Source: Lepturacanthus savala (Eukaryota > Chordata > Actinopteri > Scombriformes > Trichiuridae). Taken from it: DNA of 64,000 nucleotides. The stretch covers positions 8,005,449-8,069,448 of the forward strand of contig CM060461.1 of assembly GCA_030544235.1 (NCBI GenBank), written 5' to 3'. Positions 14,701 through 28,700 of the stretch are shown here, piece after piece. A program made the translations under genes and the position numbers. Within the stretch, counting starts at the first letter, position 1, and the number at the start of each line of letters is the position of its first letter. Below the pieces are notes generated by a model that did no database searches, had not been told where the DNA came from, and saw only the letters and a list, made by a program, of their open reading frames with translations.

Positions 14701-17700
14701 AGACTGAGATTAACTTTCATGTTTCGTGCTTATACACAAGGTGTACACACACAATGTATGTTTGTGCCAGTGTCTCTGTGTGTGATTGGAAAGGATAACT
14801 TTAAGACAAGAGTGGGAGGCTTGTGTGCTGTGTGCGAATGTGTGTATGTGTGTGTGCATGCTCCGCCAAGTCATCTCTCTACACACATGGGACAAACATA
14901 ACGGTGGTAATAAGTCTGGGATGTGCTGTCGTGCGTTCTCTTAATGGTTAGCCTTGAAATGAGCTTCAGCCACAGTCCCTCAAGCGGATCCCAAGTCAGC
15001 CTCTAACAGCCTTTCTCTCTCACCTTGAACTTATTCTCACCCACACCCACGTCTTTTGAGAATTAATTTGGGTTACTCAGCAGGCCTTGGTGTGATAAAA
15101 CGCGCCCGCGAAGTTCAGGTCTGAATAAGGATCGGAGAACTTTGACTCGTTCTTCACAAAACTTAAGGATAAGACGTTGTTTATTGTCGAGAAATTCCAT
15201 TAAAAGACCAAAACCGACGATCAGTCTCTCTTTGCCACTTTTACTTAGGTAAAGGACCTGAATTTTTCTTCCACCACTGGTGTCCGTGGTGATGAAGGGA
15301 CTTGTCACTCAGTGCTACACTGTGGCTCACTGATGTGTTTTTGACTGATGTGGAGGTCCACAGCACGTTAGAAGAAAATACAATATATCAGGCTTTGGAT
15401 ACGCATACAGTGCTTAGTTAGTATGATCATTCCATTGTTGGTTATGGCTTTTTAATTAGTGATCATAAGTAGATTATCACTACACATACAGTAGTAAACA
15501 CAAAGAATACGACTGCCTCCACCAAAATCTGACATCTGGCTACACTGTTTTATCAGACAAAAACACCTAGCTCAGTATCATTTAACTAAATAACAAACAA
15601 ATGTTTACATAAAGGTGCCATTTGTGGCAAAATGATGATGAATACGCAAATACAGTGTCTGTCTGAATCCTTTGTATGTAAGCCAGTTCTACCCTTTTAT
15701 TCAGGTCCACTGCCAAGGCTGACATTTGGTTTAACAGCAGGTAGTTAGTCTTGTAATTTGGCTTTGGAGCTTAATTCAACAGGGTGTGTGCTCAGGATGT
15801 GAGATGACACACTTGTATGTGCACATGTGAGTACGTTTGCATGTGAGTATTAACGTGTGGGTGGTCTGTGTGTGTTACCATGGCCCCTGGAAGACCTCTA
15901 ACGCCCTGGAAGCCCCTCAGGCCTTGAGGACCTGGCTTTCCACCAGGACCTTGGGAACCTGGATCACCCTGTAGAGAGAGAGAAAAAAATGTAACATCCA
16001 CTTATCTGACATCTGCTCTATCATCAGGTAATCATTAGTCGCAGAATTGCTTTAGGTGGAAAACAAAGACCAAAGCTGAATACCTGAAAACCACAGAGGA
16101 AAGAGAAGAAAAACAATTATGGTGATTGATCTGTTCGATAAAAGCCTAAATTATACCTTTTTATGTAGGAGCAGCAAGTGATTAAGAAGTGGCGGAAAAT
16201 TAGGAATGTGCCAATTTTTAACTAACAACCTAGACTGGAATACACCAGATATTTAACAAAATCACCATGTTGAGTGTTTAATTACTGTGCTGTTGTACTA
16301 TAGCTGTAGTAACTGTTTTCTGAACAACATCTCTCTGGTGTCCAAGGGTGTAAACCTGCAAAACCAAGATCCTTATTCAGCTCTTCTACACAAATTTTAA
16401 TCTATTATCTTTTGAATCCAGTATTTTCTTTTATAATTAAAAGTCCGATTTTGGTTAAGTAAACTTTGTACAAACATAAGTAGTCTTTGTAAAAATAACA
16501 ACTTACATTTCAATTACCAGCCTCTTAAACAGAAACAGTTTTGCAGCACCAAAGAACTTGTCTCTGACTACAGATGTTATTACGGTGCAGGATCTTCTAT
16601 TATAAAATAATTGCATGACACTTTAGCCACAACTCAAAGTCATGCCAAAACAAAGCGGCTGGAAACTAATTGTACATAATACATGACTTGTGCAGTGTTA
16701 TTACAGCGCATACATAGGCTATGAAAAATGATCATTTACCTTTCCACCTTCCTTTCCAGCAGATCCAGGTAAACCTTGTTCACCAGGTGGACCGGGAGAG
16801 CCTGGATGTCCTCGCTCTCCACTGGGTCCTGTCTCTCCAGTTGGACCCTGCCAGGGACAACAAGGACACCTTAAGGCGAGTGTAGCATAAAAAACTCCCT
16901 GAGACTTAAAGAAGATCTAATATTGTATATTATAATAACTGTATATAGGTATACTGGACTAGCAAAGGAAGTCTATTATTGTGTTTTTACTGTGCATATG
17001 AAACCTTCTGCTATTGTTAGAGCAGTGGTACTTTGGGATAATATATGATACCTGACATTTGAGACAGTACCACTTAACAAATACCTTTAATCTACTTTTC
17101 CTGTTTTTCAATGCTGACTGGGAGCCTTAATGAGATGGAATAATTTATTTTCAGCCCACGCTTCATTACTTTCTGAAGTCAGGAGATCTCACTGAAGGCG
17201 TCAAAAATTCTAGAGCTTTTTAAAAAAAATGTATGCAGCTTGATTGCAAGCTGTGCATATGTGTATTGTTTTTTCAGGATTCATCTGCTGTTATGGGTGC
17301 ATACTTCATTTCAGTGTCTCATGACTTTACTTTTAAGCCTCCAACAACAGACACACAATGTGCTGCACAAACAAGGGGGTGGAACCCAGCCATAACAGTG
17401 AGGTGTACTGAACAGCTACCTGTGGTCCAACCACGCCACCAGGTCCTGGAGGTCCTGTCTTTCCTTGGAAGCCCTGATGGGGAAAAGAGAGGTAGTGTTA
17501 ACAGTAATCAAATAGTATTATATAGTATGTAGAGAAATTACTAGATATAGTGTAGATTTCATTGAAGAGTGGTACAGAAATTAGTTAGTATACTGTATAA
17601 TGTATTCAAGTGGACATCAGCAAAGGCCCTGATGACCAATGTCTTCTATATATATGTAACTATTAAAATGTGTTGTGATGTATTAAAATCAGCTTTGTTG

Positions 17701-20700
17701 TATTGAAATGGCTGTATTACATTTTCGGTAAAAATATATCAGAGAAGGTGAAAGACTGAGTGGGGGGTTGCTGATGCATGATGTTCAGGGTCAAATGTCA
17801 TGACACAACGCATTCATGGATGAAAGTACCCACTCACCGTCTCTCCTCTCTGTCCTGGATGACCAGGCAGTCCATCTTTTCCTGCCGGGCCCTGAGAGAG
17901 AACAAATAGATAGTTTATAACCATCAACGCATAACATCAGGATGTGAGAGTGGATTAATATTTTAAAAGCTTATGTGAAAAGTGTCAAAATGGACCTGTT
18001 GTGGATGCTGCTTGCTCACAACAGTTTGACAGCAGCTACTTACATTGGGTCCTTTAGGTCCAGGGAAACCGACAGGTCCCTGTGGTCCTTGGGGTCCCTT
18101 TAATGAAAAGAAAATGAATGGAATGAAAGAGTGAAAAGTGGATGAGACTTTTTACTGACTTATACTGTGGCCTGCAAATCCGGCATTCAACCGAGAAATA
18201 ATTTAGACACCTTTTTTAACGTAAGTATTTTTATGTCATTTTAAGGTATCTGATATTCATCGTACTTAATTATCAAAAGTCATTTTCTGATTCTTGAGTA
18301 TTTAACTATTGAATATAATAGAAAATGCTGTTAAGTCATTTTAAAAATTCTAAGGTTTATTCTCAGTGTTTGTGCATCACTTGGAGGCTTTGTGTTTCCA
18401 CACCACAGTTGTGCAAACTGAATATTGAACCACTGGCAAACTATCTGTGATGTCACAAGTCATGCTCATTTTGGGTCGTTTGCAGTCTGTTTCCACCAAA
18501 TTTTGGTTTTGTAATAAAGTCATTTTTTATTTTGTAATGAGAAACAAAAATGCTTAGAGGTTAGCAATGGAGTAAAACTGAAACACAGACTGAAATACAG
18601 ATACTCCTAAGAAATAACTCCTAAAGTATTGTAACAAAGTATTATTACTTCATTAAATTACACCACTAGCCATTTATCAGTATTTTCAGGCAGCTGTAGA
18701 GTCAAGTGTACAGAATAAAGAGTCTATAATTGGTAATTTGAAGCAGTGGTAATTATAATTCAAGGAAAGGGCATGTGATGTACTCCACAGCTTAGTCAAA
18801 CTGCTGACTCACAGGTGTATCAGCCACGGATGAAAACGGAATACGATACTAACCCTCTCTCCTGGTGGGCCAGGAGGTCCGTCATTGCCTGAGGTGCCCT
18901 GAGGAGAAAAGGCACAAACGTTGTCAACTTTGTCAAAACTGCCAAGGTCCGCAGTGAGAGTAAAACATATGAGCCTTGAGGTCATATAAGCAAGGGTGGA
19001 CGATTGCACTGCAGCATGATTTGGCACTCCAGAATTGTGTTTCAAAAAATGCAATATCTACACAGTTTTCATTGCACATTTTATTCAATCTAATCATCTT
19101 TGTTCATGTTCTGTTCTCTATGTAGATAATCTTCACTGTATTTACACTACCATTCAAAAGTTTGGAGTCACCCAGACAATTTTGTGTTTTCTATGAAAAG
19201 TCACACTTTCATTTACCATCGAACATGATTGCACATTGGTCTTCTAATCATCCATTAGCCTTCTGACGCAATGAGCAAACACATTGTACCATTAGAACAC
19301 TGGAGTGCTGTAAATAGGCCTCTATACACCTATGTAGATATTGCACCAAAAAACAGACATTTGCAGCTAGAATAGTCATTTACCGCTAGCAAGGTATAGG
19401 GTGTATTTTCAATTAGTTGAAAGTTATCTTCATTGGAAAAAACAGTGCTTTTCTTTCAAAAATAAAGAAATTTCTTAGTGACCCCAAACTTCTAAATAGT
19501 AATGTATCATCAACCAAACCATTAACGTTCTAAAAGTCAGAAATGGACCTGGCTCTCACCTTTGCTCCTGGTTTTCCTGTTGGTCCCCTAGCACCACGCC
19601 CACCACGTGGACCCTATATACGAGATATGCAATAAGGAAAAATGTGAAATTAATTTCACTTTTTTTCTCAATAGTCCAAAACATTCTATGAATATGATAT
19701 AAAACATAATACAAATTATTGTGTAACTACTTTACTGGAGCAAAACTGTAACAAAAAAATATGTAAGAACCACAAGACAGAAATGGGCAGATAATCAATG
19801 TCTAATGTCTTTCCTGCCCATCTCTACAATTCCCCATTCAGTGCAGAGCCCCATCAAAAGACAAGAAAATAAGCCCGTACACAAGCACACAAAGGAGAGA
19901 TGTTTCATTTGAGCGCAATGAATCATTTATGTGTGTGGTTCAGGCAGAGTTGGCAGACAGCTGAATTGCCTACCGTCGGGCCACGTTGCCCTCTAGGACC
20001 AGACTTGCCAGCGATTCCCTAGGAAAAAAAACAAAAATCTTTGATTTAAGGGAAAATTATCAGCAAATGAAAATGATTTTTCATAACTTTAAAAATCTCT
20101 CTCAATGTTAAACAATCCCAGAATGAAAAATACGCTCGAAATGTCACAAATACTGAAAAGGGTTTAACACAGGGGAACCGTCTGAATGAATGAATAGATG
20201 AAAATAAATAATCGGATGGTTGCGGCGCGTTGGTTATCCAGAGGCACTTGACAGCTTGCACCACCTGTCACACCGAGGGGCCTGTGTCTGCCTCTCAATG
20301 TCTGTCTGAGAGCAGAAACATGCCTGTCTGGTCAATAACTCTCCCTAACCATTGCCTTGCTATCCTCCCATCCCTTCTTATGCGACCTCCGTTTTCGACC
20401 GGACTCTCGCTACGGTTCCCTTCACACAGTCAAACACGTCAGTCCTCTCTCGTGAGCCAGCTCAGGTGTTTTTTTCTCAGTTCAGTGTTGAAGAATTTGA
20501 CCTAACCCCATCCGACACCTTTGGGATGAACTGGAATGCCAGTTAATAACACTCTTGTTGCCAAATTGGAAGCTCGAAAGCCTTTCCCAGAAGAGTGGAG
20601 ACTTACAGCAGCATATCAGTAACCATGGGTTTGGAATGAGATGTATGATCAGATGCCATTTTTTAGGTTTAGTTAGAAAAACAGAGATACACATGTTCTA

Positions 20701-23700
20701 CATCTAAAGTGATATTTGAAGTATTTATGAGCCAACTTTAATGCTGATCATTCTATTTTCCCTCTTGTTTTGTGACACATAATCTCTATAGACTATTTTG
20801 CTATATAGGTCTGGAAAAAAATAAGAGACCACTGCAAAATTATCAGCTTTTCTGATTTTACTATTTATAGGTATGTGTTTGGGCAAAAGGAATTTTTGTT
20901 TCCCCCAAATTCCAAATAAAATATCATTGTTTAGAGCATTTATTTGCAGAAAATTACAAATGGTCAAACAAATAAACCACAAACAATGCAAAGAAACAAG
21001 TTCAAATTCACTTTAAAACAAGATAATACTAATGTTTACACTTAATAAGAGTTCAGAAATCAAGATTTGGTGCAATAATCCTTATTTTTAATCCCAGCTT
21101 TCGTGTGTCTTGGCATGCTCTCCACAAGTCTTTACCATTGTTCTTGGTTCAGGTTTTCACCTAATCAGTACCTCTTTAAGCAGAATGAGGTGTTCATGTG
21201 TTGGAATTCAACAGATGCTGGAATGGAATGGCTGGAATACATGTAGAGATGCTGATTTCAGAAAACAATGCTCGTTTATTCTGTATTTGTAGCTGTATTT
21301 GCTTTTGACTCCACATTTTAATAGCAGTCTGCTTCTATAAGTTAACTAAGACACTGACTGTCCTGGGTTCCAATATTCTACACTTTCTACACTCACTGCC
21401 CTTTGTTACATATGAAAGCTCTCAGTGGCTGAGTATAATGTCTCTTTCGAGGTAGGATAATAAAGTTTGTAGCTCACCCTTGTCCCCTTCTCGCCGTTCG
21501 ACCCAGGGAATCCAACGAAGCCATTGGAGCCCTGCGAGGCAAATACAAATCAAAGTGTGAGATAGAGAGAGGCAGGAATGGGAAAGACATAAAAGAGTTT
21601 AGAGGGTTTAAAATAAGACTGTGGTCCAGCATGGCTGTCACAGAGCCTGAGGAGGAAATTACAGAATTCCTTTTTGCCCTTTACTGACCAAGGCTAATTA
21701 ACAGCGACTGTGAAATTCTTACAAAAAAAATAAAAAAAAAACACTCCCACACTATGCAGCATAGTTAGCATAGGGCCACAATTTATACATTTTGGATCCA
21801 CCACACCAGATAGAGACATTGTGACAATAAACACAGAGGGGAGCTGTCAGGGTGTTAGCACAGTTAGGAGGCAAAGTAGAATTAAGATGAAAAAGGCAGC
21901 AAGAGCAAATAAAGACAAAGCAAAAAGACAACAGATCCCATTTGATTCCCATCAGCAATTTAGTTATTGGGCTTTCTCGGGCTGTGCCCTCTGATAGTGG
22001 CGATGGTGCCAGTCAAACAAATACTTGAGGGGCAATCACTGTTGGATGGAAAAAAACAAGCAGCCTGCCAATACGGCTTCGTTCTATACAGCATTAGGTA
22101 GGATATTTATATATGAACAATTTAAGTGTAGTATTTCTTTTTCTTAGCAACAAGGTCATCCTGCAACACACATCTATAGTGTTCAGAACTGTTCACATGC
22201 ATATGCGGTGTATACAGTACTGTGCAGTATTCTGTAAGCAAGGGCACCACCAATGAGTGGGGAAGAAGGTATAATTGCATGAGGTAAAAAAAACATGCCG
22301 ACATTGTGGAGACAGCAGAAATAAAAAGATCTATGCTGCTTAATTTGTTTTTCACAGAGGTGCAGTTATGGCAAACTGAAAGGGGAGCTGCCATCGGACA
22401 AGCCTGACTTGTGCCACAAAGATAAGACAGTCCACTGAAGCTTTTGCAAATGGCATCCGGAATTAACGGTGTGGGAAAGCTGTTAACAGAGAGTGATGGG
22501 GTGCAGCAGCCAAAGAGCACAGCCAGCGGAGGGATTCATGCACAGCCTGATCGGGGGGGATAAAGGCTGTAAACGGGCCAGGATTCTGACCCTGAACCTC
22601 ATGCTGAGGACTCTGTGACATTCTATAACTTTGATGATACTGTGTGGAAATAGCCTTTTTTTTTAAAGGTCTAAAAATGTAGAAAATGAGATTTGAATTG
22701 CTTTTCGATTATAAGAGTTCTATAAATATTATTGCATGTTTGAAAACACTTAATCCACGCACAAATCCACACAGCTCATATTCAGAAATTGTGCCTCAAA
22801 TGAGCTGTTTGAAGTGCTTGTGAGGTTGTGATGTCACAACTGTACAGTCACTGCTCACACCCCATTTAACAGCCATTCAAATCAGCCAATGTAGAGTGTA
22901 GAGCTCCAGAGTGGAGCTAGAGAGAGATGTAAAGCAATATTGAGATGATTTTGGGATCCTTAAAACCACAAATATATATAATGTTACTGAATTCAGAGCT
23001 TCAAATACAACCCAGGAAAAGTTTGGAATATGGCACCTTTAAAATATTATTATTCACTTTAACAAAACAGTAAACAGCACTTGGTATCTTAAGTTTGTCT
23101 GAAATATAAATATAGTATCTTTAAAATTATAGTGTCTGAAAAAGAATCTTTATTATATGTTACTGCAGACAGCTACATGCTTTGTTTTAACTTAAAGGGA
23201 ATCTCATAAATTTTAAATGCTGGATATATTCAGCTTTTTTTTCTTATAAAAGGAGAAATGTCTTCAAATACAGGCTATAAAAAGGAAACTGTGGCATAGT
23301 GCCAAAGTCAGGATGCCTTTATTGTTTTTCCAAAAAAATGTTTTTTGAAGCATATAGACGCTAAAGAAAAAGGTTTGATCCCGATTCTACCGGGAACCTC
23401 AGCCTTAAAATTAGTTATGAATAAAAAACAAGAATATTTTTTTTTGTTTTGTTATTATTGCATAATTTTCCACTGATTCTCCTGTGAACATTTTATATTC
23501 ATAAATTAAATATCTAATAATTTCACTGTGAAAAAGTTACTTAAAATTGGAATAGATTGGAATTGCGACTCTCATCTCATTTAATTTGTGTCTTTCCGAC
23601 TCTGTAATTTGTCCAGGTCTCTTATTAATTTGTGGGCCATGCTCAGCTCAGATCCCGCTGACATTACCAGACAGAACAAGAGACTTGCCTATCTGGATGT

Positions 23701-25692
23701 TGTTAGAGTATCTGACCCGTCATATCAGTGCCAAGCTGTCAGCGTTGACAGCAGCAGAGAGGAGCCAGCTGCAGCAACACATCTCGATAGTGAAGCTGTG
23801 GCAGCTCTCTGCGGTGCAAGGAATGATAGACGATGTCTGGGTTTAAGGAGCGAGGACGGCTGATGACTCCAGTGCAACCGTGCCACTTAGGTCTCCTACT
23901 AGACTTGTGATGACAGTACAGTAGATGTCTGGTTATGTTTTGTATTTGTCGGTGCAAGGGTTAGTCAGCAAATCAGCAGACGGACATGGAAAGAAGGTTA
24001 TGAAGTCACTGAGAAAAGCTTAAAACAGGCAGCACTGCTGTTCAAAAGTTTGGGTTCACCCAGACAATTTTGTCTTTTCCATGAAAAGTCAGATTTTTAT
24101 TTACCACCATAAGCTGTAAAATAAATATAAAACATTGTCAAGACATTGACAAGGTTAGAAATAATGATTTGTGTTTAAATTTTTTTTTTTCCTTCAAACT
24201 TTGCTTTCATCAAAGGAAGGTCAGTTTTCTAGCTTCTCTAACCAGCTAAACTGTTTTCAGCTGTGCTAACATGGTTACACAAGGGTTTTCTAATCATCCA
24301 TTAGCCTTCTGACGCAATGAGGAAACACATTGTACCATTAGAACACTGGAGTGACAGCTGCTGGAGATGGGCCTCTATACACCTATGTAGATATTACACC
24401 AAAAAAGACATTTGCAGCTAGAATAGTCATTTACCACATTAGCGATGTATAGAGTCTATTTCTGATTAGTTTAAAGTTATCTTCATTGGAAATAAACAGT
24501 GCTTTTCTCTCAAAAAAAACGATATTTCTAAGTGACCCCAAACTTTTGGTAGTGTATGTACACACATGTATAATGTATAATAGTGAGGCGGTGCAGTCAG
24601 CAAATACAGAGATTCTGGACAAAATTTCCTTTCCTAAATTGCCTAAATTGGCCCAGATTTCTGACCTCTGAGTGGGGACATCCATTGATCAGTAGAGTAC
24701 ATTACTATGCTCATCAAATACCTTGGGACCTTGTCTTCCAGGGTAGCCGGGCAATCCAGGGACTCCAAGTTTTCCCTAAAATGGGGCAAAGAAAAGCATA
24801 ACAAAGAAGATGTGTCATCACAGACTTTGTTTGGGGCTGCTGTTAAGTTTGGCGAAGCATCACCAAGCCAATAAAGCTATAACCATTTAATTTGGACTTC
24901 TGGACTGGGATCAATAGTAATACCATATTAATGAACATGACATTATCGGTGACTCAGGGTGAAGATGCCAGCAACATGTGGAACGTGTTATTGATGTCAA
25001 TAGTCATATTGAAAATGGTGTTTCTAATGATGGTTTCAATTTCACTAAAAGAAATAACTTTCTCATCAATCTTAGACCTGCTAGTAATGTTCTTCAAGTC
25101 TTCCTCATTATTAAATGTTTTCTATGTAACGTGTTACATAGAATGTAATATGTATGTAATGTGTTATTGTGTAACCACTTATATCAGATTCTCTCCTGGA
25201 GACCATTACTCTGTTTGTATGATGAATGCTAATTTTATCCACAAAATTTGTTGATCCAAGCTTATCTGCCAAATAAGAAGTTCAAATTAAAACTTTCATT
25301 TCCGTTCAGAGCGGTCACTTTTATCCTCACCTCTAATGTGAACTGCAAAGGTCTTGTTGTAACCTTCAATACTAATTTGTTGGAGTATAAATACTGCAGC
25401 ACCACTGTGAACCAACATAGTCAGAGATCAAAGCTCTGTGCAGCAATGTTGGCAGCATAAGCCAATTAAAAATGGACTGTTGTAGAACTAAGAAGAGGTG
25501 GTGAAAATCTAAACTTCAAGACAACTAGAAGGGCTACAAATCTACAGACCTGTGTCTTTCCATTTGGCTTCATTAGAGAGTCTGCTATCGGACCTCTTTT
25601 AAAGATGATTAAACCATGGTCTAGTTCTCAGTCCTGCTACACCAACACTTACTGCATTGTTTTCCTACATCTATTGATATATCGAGTGTATC

Positions 25693-25742
<50 letters not shown>

Positions 25743-28700
25743 CCGAATGTTTAACCTTTTTAGCATGCTGTAAAGCACACTGAATTGCATCTGTATAGAA
25801 TTTCAATTTATTAATTTAAATGTAGAAAAAAGGGACCAGGCATGTAAATTCCCACAATTCTAGCCGGTCAGAATGGTTTTATACACAATTCAACTTGAAC
25901 TTGATAATAGATACACTTTCATCAAAATGGAAATCCACATTTTACAATTCAGTGTTTGCCGGTATTGATTATTCACCTTCTCGCCAGGTAATCCCATGCC
26001 ACCAGCTTCTCCGTTGGGTCCTGATTTGCCCTTGGGGCCCTCAGGGCCATCCTCTCCTCGGATTCCCAACACGCCAACCTCACCCTAGGTGCAAAGAAAA
26101 CCAATGTAACCAACATTGCTTTTCTTCAGTTCTCTAACAATTCCTGCAGCTGCAAACATCATTGTAAGAATTAGGACTCACCTTGTCACCCTTGAGACCC
26201 ATATCACCTTTGAAGCCAGGGAATCCGTCCTCTCCCTAAAGATGACGGAGATACATAGAGATTAAAAAAAAGAAAAAAATATATCCAATATATCAGGAAC
26301 AAAACTCACTCCCAGCTAAAATAGTTCACACTGCACATATATTAAGCAGCAAAGGAGCAGAAGTGCTGATAATTTATCTGATGAAATCATAGTGAAAATT
26401 TAGTATAGATTGAAGCATTACTGTATAGCATCACTGTTGGCTGAGATTTAAAGGGCCCTCAGGAAATATTAACACTGACACCTTGTGGCCACATGAAACA
26501 CTCATGCAAGTAGTTTTGAAGTTAAGTTGCTGTGTGTCTTTTTTGTGTCAGTCTGCTGACATCTGGTGGTTCAAATTAAGAATGCAGTTTTCCCTATTTC
26601 CAAATGCCCTGCTATTAATGGATGATGAAAACTGTGTTTGTCTGCTCTGCTCTACACACTATACATTAACTAAACATTTTTGTATAAAACCACTAAGACA
26701 ATACATCTTGGCCATTTATACAATAAATTCTGATAAGCATAAAATCTAACTTTGGGATTGGTGGATACTTGTTGCACATGATTTCTTGTAAAACATAAGT
26801 ATTACAGTAGTTTTAACATGTTCACCCTTTACTTGCTGGCAGTTGAGTGGAAAAAAAAATCTACTAGGTGCCATTCATGTACCAAGGGGCAACTTCAGCA
26901 ACCGAAGAAGACAATGGCAACAGATCAATCCCCATGAAATTTCCCCTCAAAACAGCCCCCTTCTAGTTTAATGTTCCACACTTACATTTCAGTGCCATGA
27001 GGACTTAACTACCAAACTGATGGGCCCTTAAAGAGGTTTCTGGCCTTAAAGGAAACCTCATTTTAGAAGGAATTACAACTTTGAAGGTCCATTTTAGAGA
27101 AATTACATCTGTCAACCGTTTAGAGGAAGAGGAGTAGACCAGGTGAGGCACTTACCTTTTCTCCTTTGCCACCTTTAAGGCCTCTGATTCCCTCAGCACC
27201 CTGGAAAGAGTGGGCATGTCAGGGTAAAATTCACAGAAAAATGGAAATTTATGATAGTGGGGTTGTGCTGTATGACTAAGATATTGCTCTCACTTTCACA
27301 CCGCGGGGTCCAGGGTAGCCGATGGATCCCATAGGACCAGGGTGACCCTAAAAAAAGTAGAGGTGTCACATAATTGCTGAAGTGACTAGTAGTATACACC
27401 AAATTCAACAGCTCAGGTGTTCCCGCTGTATTAGATAAAATGCACTGGAGATATTTCCATTGATTTCCAATGATTTATAATTAATTTTATTCCACAATGA
27501 CACCCTCAAGGATATATCGGAGACACCCACCCTTCCTCACCCTCCTGGCATACAAAGGATGCTAAATAAGTACCAAATTAACTTATTTGCAAAAAAAGGT
27601 GCCTGAGCCAAACTTGCGCTTGATGCAATTTGAACAGATCTTTTTTCTATTATTAGGTGCTTCACTTCAAAAATCCAAAATAACAAACACTACATGATAC
27701 TTACAGCTGCTCCTTTCTCGCCTGCAGGACCCTCTTTGCCCGGGTGACCCTATGAATCAGTCAGAGAGCTGCAGTTTACAAACAGCTGATCATGTCATCA
27801 CTCTGGTAGTTTGGCTGATTGACAGGGATGCTACTTACAGGAGGGCCATCAGCACCGGCGAGGCCAGCCAATCCCTGTTTACCATTAGGTCCCTTCACAA
27901 AGATAACGACAGTCAGACATATATATGTAGATCGATAGATATATAGATGGACAGATAAAGTTCATCTGCTACATCTATCTAAGTGTTCATGCAGCAACAG
28001 TTAAAGATTATGCATTTGAGTGTCCATGTGTTTCTGTTCCCTGCTTTCATTACCATGCAGACAAGCCTAGCGAAGGCCTTTTCATAGCTTAGGCAGCAGA
28101 GTATCTGCAGAATCACTTATGAATTCTGGACTGAAACTTTCACTTATCGGGGCAGCAGAGCTGTGTGTGGGAGAGCTTGATACTTACTTTTTCACCAGGA
28201 GGCCCGATCGGACCTTGAGGACCAACTAGACCCTGAAAAACAATGGAAGGAGACGTTTAGTTCAGGTATATTTTCCAGAAAAGAGCTCGTATTCAGGAAG
28301 GTTTATGTCTAAGTTTTATGGCGTGTTGTATTAGTTATTTTGTAATGTCTTCATCTTAATCCCCTCTACCATTCTAACTGCTGTGGCATAGCCAATTCAC
28401 ACAATGATCTGCACATTCAAGTGTGCTGGATTGTTAAAAGCTACACAGATTCTAGAGCATTCATCTCATAAAGAATAAAAAAAAAGTTATTAACAGCTCA
28501 AATAAATAAGTGGTGTTAATTTTATATGGGCCAAATGTATTAATTCGCCTCTAGGCAGGTATAAATAAAATGAACAAGCTATTTATTCAACATGTATACC
28601 ATCAGGATAGGTCCTGCTAATACTTTCCAGGGGAATGACGCCATCCTGTCCAGGCTGTGAGAGTCAGCAGGACTGAAAATCTTACCTGGCAATGGTCATT

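Larger units (their letters stand above)
20019..21477 (-). other. Intron 32
   Basis: 1459 bp; contains the Tc1-like remnant described separately at about 20806-21275. The remainder (20019-20800 and 21280-21477) shows nothing recognised. Confidence 0.6.
21532..24721 (-). other. Intron 31
   Basis: 3190 bp; holds a TTAA-flanked element (22667-23038) and the long copy of the Tc1/mariner-like MITE (24033-24554). The rest, including 21532-22660 and 23043-24030, contains no gene or clear repeat. Confidence 0.6.
24776..25976 (-). other. Intron 30
   Basis: 1201 bp, AT-rich; holds a near-perfect short palindrome (25121-25142) and a TA microsatellite (25696-25741). A 120-codon plus-strand open frame at 24892-25254 has no recognisable features. 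Confidence 0.6.

Noticed and set aside
24892..25254. 120-codon plus-strand open frame in intron 30
   Set aside because: AT-driven hydrophobic composition, no motif, inside an intron and next to a palindrome; probably chance.
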